Below, in pieces: positions 48,194 through 56,400 of a stretch of DNA of 64,000 bases. This DNA comes from SLFH01 sp050486265 (GTDB lineage: Bacteria; Planctomycetota; Phycisphaerae; Phycisphaerales; UBA1924), in assembly GCA_050486265.1 (NCBI GenBank), contig JBJHCY010000002.1:62001-126000 (forward strand), in the 5' to 3' direction. The notes under the pieces were generated by a model. That model was not told the origin of the DNA and made no database searches. It worked only from the letters and a program-made list of their open reading frames with translations. The first letter of the stretch is position 1. Each line of letters begins with the position of its first letter. The position numbers and the translations under genes were made by a program.

Positions 48194-49321
48194 TCAGCGG
48201 GTGTGCGCGTGCTCGGGCTTCAGGCCGGTCTGCGAGGGGTCCTGGCCGAGCGAGTTGGTCCGCATGGTGTCGCGCTGGATCCTGAGTTGCTCTGGGATCT
48301 CGGCGAAGGTGTAGTTGAAGATGTCGGCGGGGGAAGGCTTCTCGATCCCCTCGGCGGTCTTGATGATCTCGTCGACGATTTTCTTGGCCTTGGCCTCGAC
48401 CTCCGCGTGCTTCTTGTCCGACCAGAGGCCCTTGGACTCCAGGAACTTGCGGTGGCGGATGATCGGGTCTTTCTTCGTCCAGGCCTCGACTTCCTTGACA
48501 TCGCGGTAGCGCTTGGCGTCGTCGGCGGTGGTGTGGTCGGCGAGGCGGTAGGTGACCGCCTCGATGAAGGTCGGCCCGCCGCCTTTGCGGGCGCGGTCGA
48601 GCGCGTCGCGGGTCGCCTTGAAGACGGCGAACATGTCGTTGCCGTCGACCTGGACGCCCGGCATGCCGTAGGCGAGGGCTTTCTGCGCGACGGTTTCTGA
48701 GGCCATCTGCACTTCGCGCGGGACGGAGATTGCCCACTGGTTGTTCTGGCAGAAGAAGATGCAGGGGACTTCGAGTGTGGAGGCGAAGTTCATCGCCTCG
48801 TGGAAGTCGCCCTCGCTGGTGGCGCCGTCGCCGAAGTAGGTGACGACGCAGCGCGGCTCCTTGCGGATTTTGTAGGCCCATGCGATTCCGGCGGCGTGGA
48901 GCATCTGCGTGCCGATGGGGATGGAGATCGGCGTGCAGTTGACATTGTCGGGGATCTGGTTGCCGCGCTCGTCGCCCATCCAGTGGAGGAGGATCATGTG
49001 CGGGGGCAGGCCGTGGAGGAAGAGCGCCGCGTTCTCGCGGTAGCAGGGGACGAGGAAGTCAGTGCCCTTCTTTGCGGCGAAGCCTGAGCCGAGGGCGGCG
49101 GCCTCCTGGCCCTTGTTCTGCGGGTAGGTGCCCATGCGGCCGGAGCGCTGGAGCTTGAAGGCGACCTCGTCGAAGTGTCGCCAGATGACCATTTGCTCGA
49201 AGAGGTGGGCGACCTCCTCGTCGGTCAGTGTGTTCTTGGCGAGCGAGGCGTCGAGCTTGCCGTCCTCGTCGAGGATCTGGAGGTGCTCGATCGTCGCCTT
49301 GTAGACGGTTTTCTTCGGCAT
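48194..49321 (-). CDS. branched-chain 2-oxoacid dehydrogenase E1 alpha subunit
   Basis: The 375-residue alpha subunit binds thiamine pyrophosphate. GDGATSEGDFHEAMNFASTL ending in FFCQNNQWAISVP is the cofactor motif. FKLQRSGRMGTYPQNKGQEA is diagnostic for 2-oxoisovalerate or related acyl-specific E1 rather than PDH. TYRLADHTTADDAKRYR is the phosphorylation-loop equivalent. It decarboxylates branched-chain 2-oxoacids derived from Val, Leu and Ile. First gene of a four-gene operon; ATG 49321. The acyl-CoA dehydrogenase gene lies 154 bp upstream on the same strand. Confidence 0.92.
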   Translation of the reverse strand: MPKKTVYKATIEHLQILDEDGKLDASLAKNTLTDEEVAHLFEQMVIWRHFDEVAFKLQRSGRMGTYPQNKGQEAAALGSGFAAKKGTDFLVPCYRENAALFLHGLPPHMILLHWMGDERGNQIPDNVNCTPISIPIGTQMLHAAGIAWAYKIRKEPRCVVTYFGDGATSEGDFHEAMNFASTLEVPCIFFCQNNQWAISVPREVQMASETVAQKALAYGMPGVQVDGNDMFAVFKATRDALDRARKGGGPTFIEAVTYRLADHTTADDAKRYRDVKEVEAWTKKDPIIRHRKFLESKGLWSDKKHAEVEAKAKKIVDEIIKTAEGIEKPSPADIFNYTFAEIPEQLRIQRDTMRTNSLGQDPSQTGLKPEHAHTR

Positions 49322-49475
49322 GGATCGCTCCGTGTCTGGAGGGCGCGGACCGACATCGTCGGTCCCGCATCGCGCCCAGTGTAGGTCGGCCCGCGTGGTC
49401 TGGTATCGCGCGGGCGCCTTGGCGTCCGTCGTCTGGCCCCCCCCCGGCCGTCTGGGCCTGCTCGGGCGAGTGGGC

Positions 49476-51461
49476 TCAGGCGTCGGGGCTTCGTTGTGCT
49501 TCTACGGCGCTGCCCCCTGGGAACTGCTTGACGCCCTCATTGCGAGGCTCTCGTCCTTCGCCCTTTGCGACGGGGGAACGCTCCGGGATGATGAACAGGT
49601 CGTTGGGGAGGGTTTCGTTGAAGGCGATGGCCTTGTCGGCGGCCTTGAGCATGGTCTCGTCGGTGTTGCGGTAGAGCTCGCTGAAGAGCTTGTCGATCTC
49701 TGTCTCGGCGATGGCGAAGAAGTGCTCTGCGGCGGCGCGGTCACGCTCGAACTCGGGCCCTTCGGCGCCGGCCTTGAGCTGGGCGTCGAGCCTGGAGAGG
49801 GTGCAGGCCCAGGCGTGGAGGTAGATCGCGCTGTCGGCGAGGCGGGCCTGGACGGCCTGGCGGGCGAGCAGCTTCTCTTCGTAGCGGGCGCTGGTGCGCT
49901 TGAACTCGTGGGCGTGGTCGCGGACATAGCGGGCGAGCCTCGCGGCGACCTTGCGGAGCGAGGGATCGACCTTGGTGATTTTCGGCGGCTTGGGGCGGAC
50001 GCGGAGGAAGATCTCGAGGCCGAGGGGGATCGCGGCCTTGCGGATGGTCTTGCTGCGCATGCCGGCGCTGATGCGCTTGAGGTTCTGGCCGAGGCCTTCG
50101 TCCTTGTCCCAGCCGACGGCGTCCTTGACGCCGACCATTTTCTCGGCGAGCTGCTTGCCGCCGTAGCCGAAGACGAAGGACTGCATGACCTCGTTTGCGC
50201 CCTCGACGATGATGTTGATGCGGCTGTCGCGGAAGATCCGTTCGATCTCGTTCTCTGTCATGTAGGACTCGCCGCCCATGATCTGTATCGCGTCGTTGAC
50301 GACGCGCCAGCCCATCTCTGAGCAGAAGACCTTGCAGATCGCGGTTTCGAGCATGATGTCCTCGTCGCCGCGGTCGAGGAATCCCGTGGTGGCGTAGAGG
50401 ACGGATTCCATGGCGTAGTTGAGTGCGGCCATGTTGGCGATTTTGGAGCGGACGAGCTCGAAGTCGCTCAAGGGGCGCTGGAACTGGTAGCGGGTCTGGG
50501 CCCACTTTGCGCCCTGCTCTGCCGCTCTCTTCGCGCCGCCGAGCATGCCGGCCGAGAGTGTGCATCGCCCGTAGTTGAGGCAGGTGAGGGCGACATTGAG
50601 GCCCTTGCCCTCCTTGTGGAGGAGGTTGGCCTTGGGCACGCGTACATCCTTGAAGCGGATGCGTGCCTGCCATGTGCCGCGGATGCCGCACTTGGAGCGG
50701 TTCTTCTGGAAGATGTCCACGCCCTCCATGTCTGGGGAGCAGACGAGCGCGGAGACACGCTCCTTGCCGTCTTCCATTTTCTGTTTGGCCATGACGGTGA
50801 AGATGCTCGAGAGCGCGCCGCTGGTGGCCCACTTCTTCTCGCCGTTGAGGATGTAGTGCTCGCCGTCGTCTGAGAGTTCGCAATAGGTCTCCTGCCCGCC
50901 GGCGTCGCAGCCGACATTGGGCTCTGAGAGGCAGAAGGCGCTGAGCCACTCTGACGCGAGCTTGGGCAGCCAGCGGGATTTCTGCTCTTCTGTGCCGAAG
51001 AGCATGATGGCTTTGCAGCCGATGGACTGGTGGGCGCTGACGACGACGGCGGTGGAGCCGCAGTACTTGCCGATCAGCTCGAGCACGCGGTTGTAGCTGG
51101 TGATGCCCATGCCAAGGCCGCCGTGGTCCTTGGAGATGGTCATGCCCAGGACGCCGAGCTCGAAGAGCTTGCGGATGACCCAGTCGGGTATCTCCTGCTC
51201 CTGGTCGATGAGCGTGGCGGGGTGCTCGTTGCGGAGATACTCCTCGAGCTTGGCGAGGAGTTGGTCGCACTCTGCGGTCTCCTGCGCCCGCTCCTGGGTC
51301 ATGTCGGGGTAGGGGAAGTAGAGGTCTTCGCGGAATCGGCCCCAGAACATGTTCTTGACGCCGCCCATGTTGGTGGGCTCTGCGCCGAGGAGGGTCTCGG
51401 CGTCTTCCAGCAGACGGCGGTCCTTCTCGGAAACGCCTTTGAGGTTCTTCAGGTCCGCCAT
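49476..51461 (-). CDS. acyl-CoA dehydrogenase, VLCAD/ACAD9-like
   Basis: The 661-residue FAD-dependent enzyme is longer than the usual 380 residues. The dehydrogenase core has GVLGMTISKDHGGLGMGITS, AFCLSEPNVGCDAGGQ, YILNGEKKWATSGALS, YGRCTLSAGMLGGA, YQFQRPLSDF and IMGGESYMTENEIERIFRDS. The VEGANE motif contains the likely catalytic Glu. A C-terminal extension of about 190 residues matches the VLCAD/ACAD9 layout. It oxidises acyl-CoA to 2-enoyl-CoA; neighbouring crotonases and HMG-CoA lyase suggest branched-chain or fatty-acyl catabolism. ATG 51461 has a GGAAGGAG site. An upstream extension to 51542 is not favoured. Confidence 0.9.
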   Translation of the reverse strand: MADLKNLKGVSEKDRRLLEDAETLLGAEPTNMGGVKNMFWGRFREDLYFPYPDMTQERAQETAECDQLLAKLEEYLRNEHPATLIDQEQEIPDWVIRKLFELGVLGMTISKDHGGLGMGITSYNRVLELIGKYCGSTAVVVSAHQSIGCKAIMLFGTEEQKSRWLPKLASEWLSAFCLSEPNVGCDAGGQETYCELSDDGEHYILNGEKKWATSGALSSIFTVMAKQKMEDGKERVSALVCSPDMEGVDIFQKNRSKCGIRGTWQARIRFKDVRVPKANLLHKEGKGLNVALTCLNYGRCTLSAGMLGGAKRAAEQGAKWAQTRYQFQRPLSDFELVRSKIANMAALNYAMESVLYATTGFLDRGDEDIMLETAICKVFCSEMGWRVVNDAIQIMGGESYMTENEIERIFRDSRINIIVEGANEVMQSFVFGYGGKQLAEKMVGVKDAVGWDKDEGLGQNLKRISAGMRSKTIRKAAIPLGLEIFLRVRPKPPKITKVDPSLRKVAARLARYVRDHAHEFKRTSARYEEKLLARQAVQARLADSAIYLHAWACTLSRLDAQLKAGAEGPEFERDRAAAEHFFAIAETEIDKLFSELYRNTDETMLKAADKAIAFNETLPNDLFIIPERSPVAKGEGREPRNEGVKQFPGGSAVEAQRSPDA

Positions 51462-51630
51462 CGGAATCGCTCCTTCCGCGTTCGTCCGCCTCCGGCTCGG
51501 GGCCGTTCGTGGACGCTGGATTGTGTTCACCCGCTGCACCACCTTAGCGGCGATGCCTTCTTGTGAGAAACCGCTTCGCCCCGTGTCCGCGATCGGATCG
51601 GGTGCTGTGTGGTGTCGGCCGGAGCCGAGC

Positions 51631-52548
51631 CTAGGCCTGCTTGCCCGAGGCTTCCTTCGCGGCCTGCTTGGCGCCGGACTTTGCGAAGAAGGCTGCGATC
51701 GCCTCCCTCCCCGCCGGTTCGTTGCGCAGGCGGATCAGACTCGCGCGTTCTGAGGCCAGCGCCGCCTCCCACCCGTCCTCGAGGCCCTGTGCGACCGCTT
51801 CGAGCACGGCTTGTGCGGGGTCTCCCGAAAGCTCTGGGCGGACGCTTTCGAGTGCCTTGCGGACGCCTGCTTTCATGTCGTCGCGTCCGATCCAGCGGGT
51901 CGGGGCGTTGTCGCGTTCCGGCTTGGGCTGGGCGAGCGCCCACTCGCGGGCGGTGGCGATGAGGTTCTCGGGTTTTTCGACGACGGTGTCGAAGAGCGTG
52001 GCTTCGACCGCCTCGGGGAAGGTCATGGGTTTGCCTGTTGCGGTCCGGGTGATCGCATCGGCGGCGTCCATTCTCGCCGGGAGGAGGTTTGTCCCGCCCC
52101 AGCCCGGGCAGATCGAGAGGCCCGCCTCGGGCAGGCCGACGGGGTAGGGCTTGCCCGAGGGCGAGGGGGCGGCGACGAGCCCGTCGCAGTGCATCGCGAT
52201 CTCCAGCCCGCCTCCGAGGGCGGCGCCGTTGATGGCCGCGGCGGTCGGGCAGGGCATCGAGGCGAGCATCGCGAAGACCTTCGAGCCGTAGGCGAGGTAG
52301 CGATCGAGCGAGGCGTCGTCGAGGCCGGAGATGGACTTGAGGTCCGCTCCGGCGACGAAGACCCGCTCGTTCGCTGAGGCGAGGACGACGCCGGCGAGGC
52401 CTTCGGGCAGGCCCGAGAGCGTGGTCTCGAGGCGCCGGATGAGGCGGAGGTCGAGCGTGACGACCGGGGAGTCGGGCTGGTCGAGGTAGACCACGGCGCA
52501 CCCGCCCCCCGCCGGATCGATCTCTGTTCGCAGCGGTTCGGTTGTCAT
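51631..52548 (-). CDS. enoyl-CoA hydratase/isomerase family protein
   Basis: A 305-residue crotonase-fold protein. VVLASANERVFVAGADLKSI forms the first oxyanion-hole strand, AAINGAALGGGLEIAMHCDG the second, and YPVGLPEAGLSICPGWGGTN the active-site region, with the conserved Glu of the LPEAGL motif. A helical C-terminus (DDMKAGVRKALESVRPELSG) resembles the N-terminal part of FadJ/FadB-type enzymes but is shorter. The substrate could be any 2-enoyl-CoA. ATG 52548. It lies between the acyl-CoA dehydrogenase and a second crotonase on the same strand, with about 105 bp upstream gap containing no visible gene. Confidence 0.88.
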   Translation of the reverse strand: MTTEPLRTEIDPAGGGCAVVYLDQPDSPVVTLDLRLIRRLETTLSGLPEGLAGVVLASANERVFVAGADLKSISGLDDASLDRYLAYGSKVFAMLASMPCPTAAAINGAALGGGLEIAMHCDGLVAAPSPSGKPYPVGLPEAGLSICPGWGGTNLLPARMDAADAITRTATGKPMTFPEAVEATLFDTVVEKPENLIATAREWALAQPKPERDNAPTRWIGRDDMKAGVRKALESVRPELSGDPAQAVLEAVAQGLEDGWEAALASERASLIRLRNEPAGREAIAAFFAKSGAKQAAKEASGKQA

Positions 52549-52653
52549 GGGAATCTCCTCGGTCTGTATTCAATACTTTGAGGTGTGTTTGCGATGTATC
52601 TGTGTTGCGTGGATCGTATCAGTCCGCGGTCGGATCGGCGACGGCGAGCGATG

Positions 52654-53397
52654 TCAGCCGAAGCGGGCCTTCAGGCGGGCCTGGGCTTCGGGCTGGGAGA
52701 CCATCCGGGCGGAGAGGCGTGCGCCCTCGGTGATCAGGTCGCGGTCGTCGGAGCCGTCGATGGTGTTGAGCAGGCGCTTGGTCGCGGTCATCGCTTCGGG
52801 GCCGCCCGAGGCGAGGCGTTCGGCGAGTGCGGTTGTCTCTTCGTCGAGGTCGTCTGCAGTCGGGGTGAGGATGTCGACGAGGCCGGCCTCTGCGGCGCGG
52901 GCGCCGTCCATCACACCGCCCAGCAGGAGCACGCGCCGGGCACGCCCTGCGCCGACCTTTCTGACCACCCACGGCGCGACGACGGCGGGGCAGAGCCCGA
53001 GCTCGACCTCGGGGAAACCGAGCTTGGCGTTCTCGTGGGTCAGCGCGATGTCGCAGACGCAGACGAGCCCGCACCCGCCTCCGATGGCGGCGCCGTTGAC
53101 CTTCGCGACGAGGACCGAGGGGAGCGAACGGAGTCTGAGCGTGAGTGCGCCGAGGGAAGAGAGGAGTTCGTAGGCGGTGTCGTACCCTGCGAGGACCTGC
53201 TTGAGGTCCATGCCGGCGCAGAAGGCTCGGCCCTCGCCGGTGAGCACGGTGACGGGGGCGGGGGATCGCTCGATCTCGTCGAGGCGGTCGTGGAGCGCCG
53301 CGAGGAGTTCGATCGAGAGCGCGTTGCGGGCGTCGGGGCGGTTGATCGTCAGGGTTGCGACGGGCCCGTTCTCGGTGAGTGTGGCGAGGTTGCTCAT
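52654..53397 (-). CDS. enoyl-CoA hydratase/isomerase family protein
   Basis: A compact 247-residue crotonase. VTVLTGEGRAFCAGMDLKQV and VNGAAIGGGCGLVCVCDIAL form the CoA/oxyanion pocket, and FPEVELGLCPAVVAPWVVRK holds the catalytic Glu. LSSIELLA-like N-terminal (INRPDARNALSIELLAALHD) is standard. The second catalytic acid in the first loop is not clearly visible, so the reaction (hydration, isomerisation or hydrolysis) is uncertain. Methylglutaconyl-CoA hydratase of leucine breakdown is possible given the nearby HMG-CoA lyase. ATG 53397. The upstream gene's terminator lies at 53435-53462. Confidence 0.88.
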   Translation of the reverse strand: MSNLATLTENGPVATLTINRPDARNALSIELLAALHDRLDEIERSPAPVTVLTGEGRAFCAGMDLKQVLAGYDTAYELLSSLGALTLRLRSLPSVLVAKVNGAAIGGGCGLVCVCDIALTHENAKLGFPEVELGLCPAVVAPWVVRKVGAGRARRVLLLGGVMDGARAAEAGLVDILTPTADDLDEETTALAERLASGGPEAMTATKRLLNTIDGSDDRDLITEGARLSARMVSQPEAQARLKARFG

Positions 53398-53434
53398 CGG
53401 TTCATCGTACGGGGCGGACGGCGGGTGCGGAATG

Positions 53435-53462
53435 AAAACCGCCCCGGCGCGGGCCGGGGCGG
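53435..53462 (-). terminator. Rho-independent terminator of the subtilase gene
   Basis: On the minus strand CCGCCCCGGC-CCGC-GCCGGGGCGG is followed by TTTT. The stem of ten pairs (53439-53448 with 53453-53462) lies 33 bp past the stop of the LEPR subtilase gene and upstream of the crotonase gene. Confidence 0.85.
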
Positions 53463-53494
53463 GTGGGGTGATTCGGGTGCGAGGTGTCTGGTGC

Positions 53495-56400
53495 TTACTC
53501 GCTGGCGGGGATCGGGATGGGCAGGCCGAGGGGCGTGCCGAGCGTGCCGAAGCCGCCGGGGAAGAACGAGTCGAAGTGGGACATGTAGGCGACGATCGGG
53601 ACGGAAGACTTGACGGTGATGCTGAAGAAGAGGCGTCCGGCGCCGCGCTCTGGGAGGACGAGCTCGTCGGTGATGTTGAACTCGCGGACGCGGTTGCCCT
53701 CGATGGAGCGGCGGAAGACATCGGAGGTGCCGTCGGTGTAGACCAGTGCGATCTCGACCGTTGCGGTCTGGTCTGTCGGGTTGAAGAGGCGGAGGAACTC
53801 GAAGACGGGGTTGTTGTTCTGCTGCTGCTGGCCGGGGCGGAAGCCCTCGCCGAAGCCCCAGAAGGTGTGCGCCGCGGCGCCGTAAGCGGCGGCGAACTCG
53901 TCGCCCCGCGCCTGGGTGAGCAGTGAGATGGCGACGGGGGTTGCGGACTCGAAGGAGACGCCGTAGGGCTCGTCGGCGGGGAAGTTGGGCAGCGATCCGA
54001 CATCGATCGTCTGGCGGCCGAAGGCGGGGATGTTGACGGTCGTGCGGTAGCTGGTTCCGCTCTGGAACTGGAACTTGAGGAGGACTGTTGCGGCGGTGGA
54101 GTTGGGGTTGGTGAGGCCGAGCTTCTCGCTGTCGCCTTCGAGGCCGATCTGGCCCTCTGGGATGATGCCGGTGGTCGAGCCTCGCCCGGGGGTTCCGGCA
54201 ACGCCGGAGGTTGCGCGGTTGTTTGCGTCGTAGTGGCTGAGCGAGGCGACGACGGGGCCTTCGGCCTCGATCAGGAAGCCGTAGTTGCCGTCGGGGAGTT
54301 GCTGGTTGAACTGGCCTGTGTTGATGTTTGTGAAGTTGCTTGCGTTGCGGATGTCGATGCCGCCGCGGGCGTATGGCTGGAGCGTGAGTGTGAGCTCGAA
54401 GCGTTGGCCGCCCTCTCCGAGGGCTGTCGCGGTGACCTTGACGGGCTGCGCGGTGGGGTTCTGGAAGAGCATGAAGTCGCGGACGCCGGGGCCCTTTGTG
54501 ACATCGCCGAAGATCCAGTCGTTGCTGACGCGGGAGAGGAAGGATTCGCCGAGTCCGCCGGACTGGCCTCCGGCGAAGAAGAACTCGTCGTAGTGGCTGA
54601 AGGTCGCGGCGACGGGGAGCTCCGAGCGGATCTCGACTGCGTAGGGCGTGTTCTTCTCGACGAGGATCGTGTCGTTGGCGAACATCTCGGGCGTGGTGAC
54701 GGTGATGCCGCCGCGGGCGCCGGGCTGGAGGAGTTGGTCTGCGAGGACGACATCGCGGACGGGGTTGCCCTGGGCGTCTGTGACGAAGCCGGCCTCGTAG
54801 CGTGCGATGACGACGACGCGGACGGGCTCGGTGTTGGGGTTGCTGATGGGGATGAAGGTGCTGGTTGCGGGGCCGGCGAATCCCTCGGGGTAGAAGAGGC
54901 GGTAGGGGAAGGTGGGTGCTGTGTCGGCGATGCTTCGCCCGTCGGGATCGATCTGGAGGGGCTCGACAGCCGGGGAGGCGCGGTTGACGGCCAGGTGGCC
55001 GGTGCCGACGCCCATGTTGAGGTCTTCGTAGATGGCGCGGACATCGGCGAGCGAGTCGCCGAGGAAGACGAAGTACCGCATGTTGACGGCCTGCCCGGCC
55101 TCGACATCGCCGAGGTCGAAGGCGAGGCCCATCGCCTGGTTGCTTCCCGATGCGCCGAGGATGGCGCCGATGTCGCTGGTGCCCGGGGTGGGGTCGTTGA
55201 TCGGGCGGTTGAGCAGGAACGACGGGTCGCGCATGATCTCGGTCGGGCTGAAGAAGGTCGCGATGGCGCGCGAGTCGTTGGCGGGGGCTGCCAGTGCGAT
55301 GGACAGGCCCTGATTGAAGCCGCCCGCGATGACCGATGCGCTGGCGAAGGGGAGGAAGCCCGAGCCGTCGTTGAGGACATCGTTGAGGGTGTTGGCGCTG
55401 CCGCCGGTGAGGCCGAGGCCGTGGAGGGGGTTGAACGCCTCCATCCATGAGACTGCCGGGACCGTGGCGGTGCCGTTGTTGCGGAGGGTGACATCGATCG
55501 CGAGGAATGCGTCGCTGTGTCCGAACGCGATTGAACGGGTGAAGTCGAGGCCTCTGAAGACGCCGTCGCCGATGATTCTGCTGTTGAACGCGTCGGACTG
55601 GTCGGTGAGGGTGACGGGGATGCCGGTCTCTCCGGCGGGGCCGTCGTTGCGGAAGGTGCCGCCGTCGGCGCGGGCGCCGTAGAAGTGGATGGGATTGCCG
55701 GTGGTCTGGGTGCCCAGGGGCAGGAGGAAGTCGAGGCCGTTGTAGCGGAGGCCTGTGGTGGCGCCGCCCTGGGTGAAGCGGAAGGTCCCGTCGGCGTTGG
55801 CGCCGATGGCGAGTTGATCCCCCGCGAGGGCGCGTGCTGGGTCGGAGACACCCCGCGCGAGGGTGACTGCGAGCGTGTAGTCGCCGATGGTGACGCTCGG
55901 CGTGCCGCTGGTGACCGCGTTGGGGTCGTACTGGAGGTTGGCGGCTTCGGAGACTGCGAGGAAGTAGGTGCCGCTCTCGGTGAAGACGAACCGATCGATG
56001 CGCGAGTTGAGCGAGTCGGCACTGGTGACGCTGAAGAGCTCCTCGCCGTTGCTGTTGAACAGGCGCATGGCGGAATTGAGGGTTCCGGCGCTGGTGAGGA
56101 CCGCGCGGAGGGTCTCGCCTCTGAGGGCCTCGAAGCGGTAGAGGTCGCGGTCGAGGACGCCGAATCCGCCGTCGCCGATGCGGGCGTTGATGGTGACGCC
56201 GCCGGAGTTGCGGAGCGGGCCCTGGATATCCGCGGCGTTGCTGAGGGTGTCGTTCGGCTCGAAGGGCCCCGAGACCTGGTTTTCGAGGGTGAACTCGAGA
56301 CCCCAGTCGAGGAGGAAGCCGTTGTCGCCGGCCTTGACATCGTCGACGCGGAGGACCCAGTTGCCCGCGGCGCTCTTGCCGTTGAAGGCGTTGAGCGAGT

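Noticed and set aside
54233..55450. 405-codon forward frame inside the subtilase gene
   Set aside because: It is the shadow of the beta-rich tail of the subtilase on the opposite strand; composition is Glu/Asp/Gly/Val-rich and no start signal is seen.
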